A stretch of 64,000 nt of DNA from Clostridium cellulovorans 743B (GTDB lineage: Bacteria; Bacillota; Clostridia; Clostridiales; Clostridiaceae). This document shows, piece after piece, positions 54,752 to 63,843 of this stretch (its first letter is position 1; each line of letters begins with the position of its first letter). The stretch is taken from positions 3,100,001 through 3,164,000 of the forward strand of contig NC_014393.1 in NCBI RefSeq assembly GCF_000145275.1, written 5' to 3'. Position numbers and translations under genes: made by a program. Under the pieces are notes generated by a model that was given only the letters and a program-made list of their open reading frames with translations, was not told the DNA's origin and made no database searches.

Positions 54752-55276
54752 TTAATAATTTTTATCAGCGTAACCTACCCAGCCGCCTTCTTTAACAAGA
54801 GTCTTGTCAAATCCACCAACTTTAAAATCAATTTCATCTGATTTTTCTGATGAAGTTACTATAATCTTATCATTATCAACGTCAATTGTTATTGAAGCAT
54901 CTTTACCTGCATAATTATCGAAAAGATATTGAATCGTGTCTGATGGTAATTCTATCGCAAACATACCGCAGTTATACATGTTTTGTCTAAATATTCTAGC
55001 AAAGTTTTCTGCTATGACAACATTAATACCATTAACTTCTAAAGCCCATGGAGCATGTTCTCTAGAAGATCCACAACCAAAGTTTGCTCTTGTTACAACA
55101 ACAGCTTTGCCTTCAATATCTTCTTTGTTATTAAATGTTGGAAGAGACAAATCTTCTAATAAATAAGGTTTTAATGCCTCTTTAGTAATTTCAGTAAGAT
55201 ACTTTGCTGGAATGATTTCATCAGTATTGATATCACTTCTATCTAAAAATAAAACTTTTCCGCTAAATTCTTTCAT
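54752..55276 (-). CDS. leuD: 3-isopropylmalate/2,3-dimethylmalate dehydratase small subunit
   Basis: The protein of 174 residues is the swivelling domain of the aconitase family: VLFLDRSDINTDEIIPAKYL at the start, then FGCGSSREHAPWAL, and NCGMFAIEL. It pairs with the large subunit encoded directly upstream. GTG 55288 opens the frame but lies in the ribosome site GTGGAGGG, so ATG 55276 is the better start. The enzyme isomerises 2-isopropylmalate in leucine synthesis, or hydrates a related methylated malate. No leuA or leuB is nearby. Confidence 0.85.
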   Translation of the reverse strand: MKEFSGKVLFLDRSDINTDEIIPAKYLTEITKEALKPYLLEDLSLPTFNNKEDIEGKAVVVTRANFGCGSSREHAPWALEVNGINVVIAENFARIFRQNMYNCGMFAIELPSDTIQYLFDNYAGKDASITIDVDNDKIIVTSSEKSDEIDFKVGGFDKTLVKEGGWVGYADKNY

Positions 55277-55291
55277 TTTTCCCTCCACTAC

Positions 55292-56578
55292 CTAAGCTTT
55301 ATAAATTTCTGAATTTGTTATTTTTCCTTCTATGGCTGAAGCTGCAGCAGTTGCAGGACTCATTAAATGAACTGTACCACCCTTACCCATTCTGCCGTTA
55401 AAATTACGGTTTGTTGTAGAAGCACAAGATTCCCCATTAGCAAGAACCCCATTACTCATACCAAGGCAAGCTCCGCATGTTGGATTTGTAACACAGAAAC
55501 CAGCATCTTGGAAAATTTCAATTAATCCTTCTTTTAATGCTTTAGAATATATCGCTGGAGTAGCAGGGCTTACAATTGCACGAACATCATCACTTATTTT
55601 CTTACCTTTAAGAATACTTGCAGCAATTCTAAGATCTTCTATACGTCCATTTGTACAACTACCGATGTAAATCTGATTTATTGGTGTTCCAGTCATTTCA
55701 CTTACAGATTTCACTTGGTCTGGTTTGTATCCAAATGTAACCATTGGTTCTAAGTTTGTAACATCATATTCTAATACTTTTTCATAAGAAGCATCTTCAT
55801 CAGAAACCCACTTAGAGTATTCTTTTAAAGCTTCTTCCTTTGAACTGAATTCATCTTTTATGAAATCCCATAAGTATTCAACAGTTGTCATATCAGGGTA
55901 ACATATTCCACAAGTACCACCAGCTTCAATTGCCATGTTACATAATGTCATACGTGATTCCATTGACATTGCATCGATTACTGGACCAGCAAATTCTATA
56001 ACCATATTAGTTGCACCGTTCACAGTAAGTTCTTTAATTATGAAAAGTATAAGGTCTTTTGCATAAACACCTGGTTGTAAAGTTCCGTTAAGAACGATTT
56101 TTATTGTCTTAGGGAAATGGAATGCACAAACTCCTTTTAGTATTCCAACTTCAAGATCAGTTGTTCCAACACCAGCAGCAAAAGCACCAAATGCTCCATG
56201 AGTACATGTGTGGGAGTCACCCATGATAACAGTGTAACCTGGTCTTACGAATCCTTTTTCCGGGAATATCGCGTGACATACACCGTTTCTTCCTATATCA
56301 AAAAAGTCTTTGATTTCATGTCTCTTAGCCCAATCACGTAATATTTTTCCTTGCTCAGCAGTTTTTGAATCCTTTGCAGGTGTTACGTGATCTATAACAG
56401 CCTTTATTTTAGTAGGATCAAAAACTCTATCCATTCCTCTCGCCATAAGATCTGTTATCGCAATTGGAGTAGTGATTTCATGACAGAAAACTCTGTCCAA
56501 TTTTAAAACATGCGTATCAGGAAACGGCATACCCACCCTGTGTGCATCAAATATTTTCTCAGCTATCGTTTTACCCAT
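55292..56578 (-). CDS. leuC: 3-isopropylmalate/2,3-dimethylmalate dehydratase large subunit
   Basis: The 428-residue protein has the [4Fe-4S] cluster cysteines in IYIGSCTNGRIEDLR and NPTCGACLGM and the motif MGDSHTCTHGAFGAFAAG. Its length and its N-terminus (MGKTIAEKIFDAH) fit the shorter LeuC2/HacA/DmdA branch rather than the 465-residue LeuC of enteric bacteria. DmdA of nicotinate-fermenting Eubacterium belongs to the same branch, so leucine synthesis and dimethylmalate metabolism are both possible. AAGGAGAAG precedes ATG 56578. I see no T-box leader upstream. Confidence 0.87.
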   Translation of the reverse strand: MGKTIAEKIFDAHRVGMPFPDTHVLKLDRVFCHEITTPIAITDLMARGMDRVFDPTKIKAVIDHVTPAKDSKTAEQGKILRDWAKRHEIKDFFDIGRNGVCHAIFPEKGFVRPGYTVIMGDSHTCTHGAFGAFAAGVGTTDLEVGILKGVCAFHFPKTIKIVLNGTLQPGVYAKDLILFIIKELTVNGATNMVIEFAGPVIDAMSMESRMTLCNMAIEAGGTCGICYPDMTTVEYLWDFIKDEFSSKEEALKEYSKWVSDEDASYEKVLEYDVTNLEPMVTFGYKPDQVKSVSEMTGTPINQIYIGSCTNGRIEDLRIAASILKGKKISDDVRAIVSPATPAIYSKALKEGLIEIFQDAGFCVTNPTCGACLGMSNGVLANGESCASTTNRNFNGRMGKGGTVHLMSPATAAASAIEGKITNSEIYKA

Positions 56579-56811
56579 ATGCTTCTCCTTTTCTTCTTTA
56601 TATTACAAATTTATCAATTAACGCTTTTTATTAAAAAAATCACGATAAATTTATTTCTTTGTCTAAATTATATATCTTTTTTTTAAAATTTAAAAGTAAA
56701 TTTAGATAATTTTATTAATATTACAAATATCAAACGCAAAAAATGATAAGAAATCAATTTAGATTTTAATTGTCACTTATACATTAAACAATATCGTAGA
56801 AATTATATAAC
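56579..56811. other. intergenic region upstream of leuC
   Basis: AT-rich. No T-box specifier structure, riboswitch or gene seen. It presumably holds the leuC promoter. Confidence 0.4.
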
Positions 56812-57472
56812 TCTGCCTCCATCTACAACTCTAATAGAACTGGTTAAAGCTGTTCCTAGGGCTGCTGTTATAACTGGAGATGTTAATCAAGGTGGTACTC
56901 TTCAAGGAAAGATTTTAGTCAATTCTTGGACTACTAATAACAAAATTATAGATAAAAATAAAGATACTGTATTACAATACGTGCTGTTACAAGGCCCTTT
57001 CGATTATATAACTACAATTTCAAAAACTAAATACTTACTTAGGTCACTTAATGAAACAAGGATAAAAACTCAACAACTTTTATCTACTAATTGTAATTGG
57101 AATAAGGAATATGCAAGGATAACTATTTAATCAACATTTCTTACTCTCGGTGATAAAATTAAGGCTATAATTGCCAACAATGATGAAATGGCAATAGGCA
57201 CCATTGAAGCACTTCAAAAATATAGGTACAACAAGAGTAGTACTCTGAAACTTATTCCAGTGGTTGGTATTGGGGGTTCTATTGAAGACAAAGAATTAAT
57301 GGATAAAGGTATTATGACAGGCACTGTTATCGAGGATCTTCCTGCTCAAGCAAAGGCAATTTATGATGTAGGAATGAATCTAGTTTTAAGGAAAAGCAGT
57401 ATATATGGAACAAACTTAAAATTTGATGAGTCTGGTATAACTATTAAAATACTGCCCATATCAGGATTATAG
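56812..57472 (+). pseudogene. decayed MglB-type galactose-binding protein gene
   Basis: The frame reads LIELVKAVPRAAVITGD, then GGTLQGKILVNSW, KDTVLQYVLLQGP, stop TAA at 57128-57130, then IKAIIANNDEMAIGTIEALQ, PVVGIGG and MTGTVIEDLPAQAKAIYD. This follows D-galactose/glucose-binding MglB closely (IQYVLLKG, VIANNDAMAMGAVEAL, LAGTVLNDANNQAKA). The signal peptide and first lobe are missing and one stop interrupts it. Its 3' end abuts a Rhs remnant on the other strand. Confidence 0.75.
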
Positions 57473-57473
57473 T

Positions 57474-58140
57474 ATCTACTACTTTGTAAATAGTGTAATC
57501 CAGTCGCTGTATCATATCTATACCCTCTATATCTATAAAAATTCTTAATACCTGCAGTGTCTTTCATTGTTTCATCAATAGGTATAAGCTTACCCCAACT
57601 GTCATATAAATAGCTTATTACTTGAGTGCCTGTTTGGTCAAATATGCCTGCTATATCTCCTTGAGCATTTCTTATCTAATGATATTGGTTCATGGAAACA
57701 AGTTTACCTGAACTGTCATAAATATAATCTATATTATCTGTACCATTATTTTCGTTAACAGCTTTATCTCCATCAAGGTGATACTTTGTTGTAACCCCAT
57801 CAACAGTTTTTTTAGTTCTTTTTCCAGAGTCATTACATTTATAGGTTATATTTTTACCATTTCCACTGATACCTGATAGTTATCTTCTAGCTTCCCATGT
57901 ATATGTATATCCATCATAAGTTAATGGGTTACCTTATATTATCATAACCATCAAATTGAGCAAGCTTGTCCTTGCAATTTGTATCCTGATAGCTAATTAT
58001 AACTTGCTACTACTGTCCCTAAAACGGCTACTGTTGTATACTGATACTGAGCTTTATTAAGTATATTTCAACCTGAATCATATGAGTAATTTATAGTTTT
58101 ATTTAAGAATTAATTATCTTCACCAATCACTTCCTTTAAT
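57474..58140 (-). pseudogene. second Rhs core copy, heavily decayed
   Basis: Pieces in several minus-strand frames match the intact-looking Rhs core nearby: FLNKTINYSYDSG (compare ALNKTITYAYDAG), YTYTWEA, GIFDQTGTQVISYLYDSWGK and YRYRGYRYDTATGLHYLQ, ending YYNPDMG. Many stops and frameshifts break it. It ends where the galactose-binding protein remnant begins, so the tip domain is lost. Confidence 0.75.
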
Positions 58141-58152
58141 TTACTATAATCA

Positions 58153-58181
58153 AAAGAACTACGTAAAAACGTAGTTCTTAG
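58153..58181. terminator. short hairpin
   Basis: AAGAACTACG and CGTAGTTCTT form a perfect stem around TAAAAA. It lies between the orphan-tip unit and the second Rhs core copy, possibly a terminator. Confidence 0.45.
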
Positions 58182-58275
58182 CATATTTATTTAATTTTCT
58201 CTCAAGTGCCACTTCCTAAATCCAAATGGTTGAGGTTACTCATACCTTATATAAAATTAAATAAATTTTGTAATA

Positions 58276-58310
58276 AGTACTCCACTAAAATATACATTTA
58301 GCGGAGTGCT
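58276..58310. repeat. inverted repeat downstream of the membrane protein gene
   Basis: AGTACTCCACTAAA pairs with TTTAGCGGAGTGCT around seven bases. The T run is poor on both strands. Partial terminator or element end. Confidence 0.45.
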
Positions 58311-58425
58311 TGTACTTGGAAACTTTTGTTCTCCCCGGGGGTGCTAGTCAGGATTTTACTACTGACGTGCAATCAACTTCCATATTATGTAAATATAGTT
58401 CCACCATATTTCACATATTTTAGTC

Positions 58426-59106
58426 TCATAATTTTATTTTATAAATCACACTTAATAAGTTCAGTATTAATATTATGATTGTAACATATATAGTTCCCCT
58501 TAATTTGGAATTGTTTCTTTTTATTGTATCATCAAGACTATCTGTTATCATAATATCTGACTTTACATTTAATAACAATTCACACACGTCCACACATAAA
58601 TGATTATATTCTTCTAACATAAAATGAAAAGCATAAATTAAGAAAGTTATCACAGAACCAATTATAACAGCCGTTATATTCATATGTGTATCAATATTGT
58701 ATGAGATAACCATTAAAAGCATTAAAATAATAATGCTGCCAACTTCCATTATGTTTAAAATATTAGATATATATGCTGTATCTGCAGTAATATATCCTAT
58801 ATCTATTTCTTTCTTAAATGGTTTTTTTATTTTATACTTACTTATTATATTATGATTATTATCATTAATAATATCATGCTTAATTGTATCATATATCCAT
58901 TTATAATACTTTCCTATAATCAACCATGTGGCGCATAAAATTATACTACCATTACCAACGATACAATAAAGCACAAATTCAATACTTTCTAGACCTATAT
59001 CTAAACATATATAATAAAGAAATACATTAATCAGTATAGTAATTACTAATATAATGAATAAAAAACTTTTGTTTTTTTTCAAAAACATAGTCAACTTCGA
59101 TACCAT
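58426..59106 (-). CDS. membrane protein, candidate immunity protein of the Rhs tip
   Basis: The 226-residue protein has about five transmembrane helices (near 13-33, 38-62, 115-135, 140-162 and 203-224) and a cytoplasmic-type loop (YDTIKHDIINDNN). I recognise no family. Its ATG (59106) lies 16 bases inside the end of the upstream Rhs tip frame, with GGGAAGGTGG as ribosome site, so translation is coupled. A small gene locked to the 3' end of a Rhs tip is the classic place for the cognate immunity gene, and a membrane immunity protein would fit the hydrophobic tip. The role is inferred. Confidence 0.65.
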   Translation of the reverse strand: MVSKLTMFLKKNKSFLFIILVITILINVFLYYICLDIGLESIEFVLYCIVGNGSIILCATWLIIGKYYKWIYDTIKHDIINDNNHNIISKYKIKKPFKKEIDIGYITADTAYISNILNIMEVGSIIILMLLMVISYNIDTHMNITAVIIGSVITFLIYAFHFMLEEYNHLCVDVCELLLNVKSDIMITDSLDDTIKRNNSKLRGTIYVTIIILILNLLSVIYKIKL

Positions 59107-59640
59107 CCATCCACCTTCCCGTCTAAAACATCAACTACTAATGAGAAGATACCTCCTGCACCATTAAAACAACTAAAAAATACTGTTACAACTTGATCGA
59201 TTTTATTGTTAGTTATACTTTTAATTGTTATACCTAACCCTGCATAAATACCTCCAATACAGACTACTAAAAGCTTTAAACTATTTCTAATTAATGCTTT
59301 TGTTGCATTCTTAGCTGCCTTTTTAAAACCCCATTTAAAGAGTCCTACAATTCCGCTCCAATCATTGGATTAATGCAAATAAAGAAATTTATAATAAAAC
59401 TAAGAATCGCAACAGGAAATGCAAGGTTACCTGTAGGATCTATGTTCATTATAGGGTTATTAGTACAATAAGCAAACAAATTTGCCCCTAACAAAATGCC
59501 AGATGTCAGGTTCAGAATCGAAGAATCGTCTTCATTAATGAATCTTTGGATTTCTGGGTTATAATATCTGCTTTGTAAATAGTATAATCCAGTATCATAT
59601 CTATATCCTCTATATCTATAAGGATTCTTAACACCTACAG
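59091..59640 (-). pseudogene. orphan Rhs tip with hydrophobic C-terminal domain (one frameshift)
   Basis: It starts at the conserved core end VGVKNPYRYRGYRYD and continues LQSRYYNPEIQRFINEDDSS to NPIMNIDPTGN, the standard Rhs boundary. Then comes a variable tip: AFPVAILSFIINFFICINP, a frameshift near 59352, then KWGFKKAAKNATKALIRN, a helix LLVVCIGGIYAGLGI and an end at GWYRS. It ends inside the next gene. No start codon or upstream core of its own is kept, which is how displaced orphan tips look. Confidence 0.7.
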
Positions 59641-59915
59641 TATAAATGCATCTATATATTTTGCTGCCTTCTCAACTGACATTTGAAAATAACCAGTTGG
59701 ATCACTATTAATAGGATTTTTGCTACAATAAGGGAACAAATTTGCCCCTAACAAAATGCCAGACGTCAGATTCAGAATCGAAGAATCGTCTGCATTTATA
59801 AATCTACCCATATCAGAATTATAGTATCTGCTTTGTAAATAGTATAATCCAGTCTCGTTATCATACCTATATCCTCTGTATCTATAAGGATTCTTAACAC
59901 CTACAGTGTCCTTCA
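59470..59915 (-). repeat. direct repeat of the Rhs core end
   Basis: Segments of about 165 bases at 59470-59640 and 59750-59915 are nearly identical and encode the same YRYRGYRYD to NPI region. A third, more diverged copy lies near 57474-57570. Recombination between them can swap tips. Confidence 0.8.
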
Positions 59916-59916
59916 T
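59635..59916 (-). pseudogene. Rhs piece: core end and truncated tip
   Basis: This part encodes MKDTVGVKNPYRYRGYRYD, LQSRYYNSDMGRFINADDSS and NPINSDPTGYF, then only about 20 variable residues (MSVEKAAKYIDAFIL) before it runs into the orphan tip copy. The main gene's own toxin tip is therefore almost wholly deleted, apparently by recombination at the shared core sequence. Confidence 0.75.
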
Positions 59917-59950
59917 TGCTCCGTCAATAGATATAAGTTTACCCCAACTG

Positions 59951-60715
59951 TCATATAAATAAATAACTTACTACTTGAGTGCCTGTTTGGTCAAATAGAC
60001 CTGTTATATCTCCTTGAGCATTTTTGATATAATAATATTCTACACCATTTAAGTTCATACTTACAAGATTATTTGTACTATCATAAGTATAATAAATGCT
60101 GTCTGTACCATTACTTTCAAAGGTTACTCTGTCATCTACAAGATGATAATTTGTTGTAACTCCATTTACAGTCTTTTGAGTTCTTATTCCATCATCATTG
60201 TATTTGTAACTGATATTGTTGCCATTTCCGCTCATGGATTGTAACTGTCTTCCTGCCTTCCAAGTGTATGTCCAGCCATTATAAGTTAATGGGTTTCCTA
60301 TAGCATCATATGTGATGGCATTTCCATTGAAACTCGTTAACTTATCCTTCCAGTTAGTATCTCCATACACATAGGAGTTAGTTTTAGTGGCTGTGGTTGG
60401 TGTTCCTGTAGTATAAGCATATTCTGTCTTGCCAGTTATATTTCCGCCAGCGTCATATGCATAAGTTATTGTTTTGTTTAAAGCCTGATTATCTTCCCTC
60501 TTCAATTCATTAAGCTTATTGTAATAATAGCTTATTATCTGTCCATTTTGAGTTATGGTTGCAATATTACCATTTTTATCGTAGCTGCAATTTATTGCGT
60601 TACTGTTATTATTAATAGAACTTATAGTATTTGAAGATGCTCCATTTATCCCTGCTGCATAGCTTAATGATGTCGTGTAGTTTGCTGTGCCTGTATTTAC
60701 AACAGTGTTTGACAA
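59951..60715 (-). pseudogene. Rhs piece: distal YD repeats
   Basis: The 254-codon stretch holds YD repeats (ISYYYNKLNELKRED, ITYAYDAGGNITGKTEY, ISYKYNDDGIRTQKT, VEYYYIKNAQGDITGLF). It ends at a 4-base tandem duplication near 59954-59965 (TTTATTTA on the minus strand), which shifts the frame away from YLYDSWGKL. Confidence 0.8.
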
Positions 60716-60741
60716 CCTACCTATTTCATCATAGTTTAAAT

Positions 60742-61608
60742 TTACACTATTTTACAAATCTCTAGTGTAAGTGATATTTTTAAGCTTACTATCTTTATTA
60801 TAACTGTAACTTGTTGAAAAACTTTTCCGTTTATTAATTCTGCTATTGAATTACCATTTCCATTAGGATCAAGAATATAGTTAGTTATATTTCCTAAGGA
60901 ATCCGTAGTCTTTGTCAATCTATTCGATAAGTCGTAAATATACCTATAGCTAACATTGTTTACTAAATCATTCTTATATCCTAAATTACCACTAGCGTCA
61001 TACTCATAAGCAGCTATATCATTTCCATTATTCTGCTTCTTAGTTACTCTGTCACTATTGTCATAACTTTGGCTAACTGTTTGTCCATTACTATAGGTTG
61101 AACTTGTAAGTCTTCCTGTTTTTAAATCATAACTATTTGTAATTAGATTTTGGTTACCTACAGAAATAGAAGTATTATTTCCTAAGGAATCATAACTAAA
61201 ATTATAATTAAAACCATTATGAGTTATAGTAAATAATCTATCATTGTTATAACCATAACTGTTTGTTATAGTACCTCCATCAACAGACTTGCTTACACTT
61301 GAAAGCTTATCCATAGAATCATAACTGTAGGAAGTGGTTTGATTCTTTCCGTCAGTTACACTATTTAATAAACCTTTGACTTCATCATAGTTATAAGCTA
61401 TAGTGTTTCCTAATTCATCTGTTTGAGATTTTAAGAAATTTCCAGTATTTGAATAAGTTTGTGATGTCTGAATAAATAAAGTACTGTTGCCAACTTTTGA
61501 TGTTAATTGATTTCCAAAGTTATCATAGGTAAACGAACTTACTACATTTTCTCCAGAGGTAGAAGTTAATAAATGGAATCCAATCAGCATTGCTCTCTGC
61601 ATTACCAT
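60742..61608 (-). pseudogene. Rhs piece: middle YD repeats
   Basis: The 288-codon stretch holds repeats such as SSFTYDNFGNQLTSKVG, IAYNYDEVKGLLNSVTD, TTSYSYDSMDKLSSVSK and YRYIYDLSNRLTKTTD. It overlaps the preceding piece in another frame and is itself shifted near 60820 after AELINGKVF. Confidence 0.8.
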
Positions 61609-62539
61609 TTTTCAAATAATTTATAACAGTTCTTTCAGATTTAGAATTTGACAAAAGTTTATTTGAAGAACTACCATATTTATAGTACTCTGCACTATTC
61701 TCTCCATCTTTAATACTTACGGTATTTCCGCTATTATTGAACTGATAAATATTTTTTCTTCCTATAGCATCTGTGAAGGAAGTCATATTATAACCATATG
61801 CGATATTTAGTTCACTTCCTGCTGCACCATCTGAATTACTTTCTGCAGCTTTTCTTATTCTGTAGGGAGCAACTGTATTATAAGAATACGTTACTTTATA
61901 CCCATCATAGTTAGTCGCACTTACCATATTATTACTAGAATTGTAGCTATAAATTGTCTGTTTTCCATCTGGATAAGATATGGAAGTAAGTAAATTTCCA
62001 GTATATTCATAGCTTGTCCTTCTATTACTTGAATCAATTACACCTTTCAATCTGCCAGAAGTATCTGTATCTAAAGTAGATATTCTTACAGCTCCATCAG
62101 TAACACTTTTTAAAATTGTTCCTGAATAATTTAAAGTTTCAATATTGCCATTATTATCTTTAATAGTTGACAGATACCCTGAAGTGTTAAATTTTAAGGT
62201 ATTATTCTGTTTGTCTGTAATTGTACTATCTGCATTAACTTGCAAGGTAGTATCTAGACCCTCAGTATTCTTATAAGTATTTGAAACAGAGTCATATTTG
62301 TAATAATGGGTAGTTCCATCTTCATCTATATGAGAATAATATTTCCCATCCGTAAAAGTTAATGGTCCACTCACTTTCTGATTTAAATTCAATCTCCATC
62401 CATTTCCATATCCTATATCACTATTTCTACTACTGCTGTTAAATACGTGCATTATATTCGCAGGTAGTCTATTACCAGCACTGCTTAAATCATTATGTGT
62501 AAAAACTAAGTTTCCGTTATAATCATTTATGTATCCCAT
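61523..62539 (-). pseudogene. Rhs piece: first YD repeats
   Basis: The 338-codon stretch begins the Rhs region (MGYINDYNGNLVFTHNDLSS, then YGNGWRLNLNQKV) and continues with YD repeats (HYYKYDSVSNTYKNT, RTSYEYTGNLLTSISY). The frame is continuous with the upstream piece apart from a TAG at about 62606. The end reads out of frame after NAESNADWIPF. Confidence 0.8.
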
Positions 62540-62605
62540 GCCTGCTCTACCTACAGTTTGTGAATGGTATGACCAATAATTTTCAAATCCATTATTATCT
62601 ATATA

Positions 62606-63094
62606 CTAAATGGTAACAGCTATGGAACTACCTAAAGTAACCAAATTAGCCGGAGGAGGAGTTGTTGTCTGATAACCAATCTTTGCATCAGTATCTAACA
62701 TCAAACCCGTATTAACATTTGAACAATACCATTTTTTTGCAATATTGTTTATATCCCAATTATATGTTGTTGTTGAATTGGAAACATAAGTATTATCTTC
62801 TATAGCACTATTGTAAGACGAATTAGAAGTTAAATTACTAGGTTCCCAACTGTTATTTACTTGATGAATCCTTACATTTGCACTTCCTGACGCACTATTT
62901 CCATTTGCAGAAAATTGTGCACTAATAACTTGCTGTGAAGATGTTAGTGTGGGTAACGTAAATTTCATGTAAGTTGCGAATCCATTTACATTATATAATT
63001 GATAATTGCCTACATTTTTACAAAAACAGGCTTTACACCCATTTGGATACCATTCTGAAGAATTACTTGGTTGAGCCCAGTATCCAATACACAA
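62606..63094 (-). pseudogene. Rhs piece: DNRLRE-like domain
   Basis: The 162-codon stretch resembles the DNRLRE/CBM-like beta domain that precedes Rhs repeats in WapA-type proteins (YMKFTLPTLTSSQQVISAQF, VRIHQVNNSWEPSNLT, YNWDINNIAKKWY). It ends at an in-frame TAG. Confidence 0.75.
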
Positions 63095-63174
63095 GTAGTG
63101 AAATTACTTGCAGTTATAGAAGTACTAACAGATAGATCTAATACAACTGGATAGCAAGTATTTTCATCATTTAA

Positions 63175-63843
63175 TCAACTACTATCTGGAATTACTTGAA
63201 TCACATACTGATTATTATTTTTTAATAGTTTAACATTTATCTTATTACTTGTATGATTTTTTGCATCATACATATAAGGTGCATCTATTTTATAAATGGA
63301 TTTTGAACTATCTTTTTCATCATAGAAGGTTATGGTTTTATCATCATTTAATTTTGGTACGACATTTTTTAATTGTAAAGCAAATTCAAATACAGGTGAA
63401 TCTATCTTTTTATTTATAATAATATTTTCCTTAACAGTATCAGACTCCAATTTATATTGCAAATCCACATTATTATATATATTTTCATAATCCACTGTTG
63501 AAGAAGTATTAGGTACAGCTTTTTTCTTTTCTTCATCAGATATCCCTACTGCAATCTTACCATTTTCCACTACATTATCTACAGCGTTCATCTTATTTAC
63601 AGCATCTTCAGCAACTTTTTTATCACGTGCAATTCCCCAAGCTATTTCATATTTATCCTCCTGAATAGTTACAAGCTTACTATCATTAGACTTTTTAGCA
63701 AATTTAATTTTAAAATCATTATCTTTATTTGTAACATCAGAGCCTTCATCTACCAATGTATTATCAATATCTTTCCATACTCCATTATCTAAATAGTGCA
63801 CTGGATTTTGATAAACTACTGCTTGAAAACTTCCATCATCCAT
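63175..63843 (-). pseudogene. Rhs piece: N-terminal region
   Basis: The 222-codon stretch follows the signal-peptide region (VVYQNPVHYLDNGVWKDIDN, YEIAWGIARDKK, VDLQYKLESDTVKENIII) and is typical of the N-terminus of WapA-like proteins. It ends at a TGA that replaces a Trp codon; the frame goes on (LNDENTCYPVVLDLSVSTS). A frameshift near 63890 separates it from the signal peptide. Confidence 0.75.

Noticed and set aside
56579..56811. Possible T-box leader before leuC
   Set aside because: No specifier stem, no T-box core sequence and no terminator/antiterminator pair seen.
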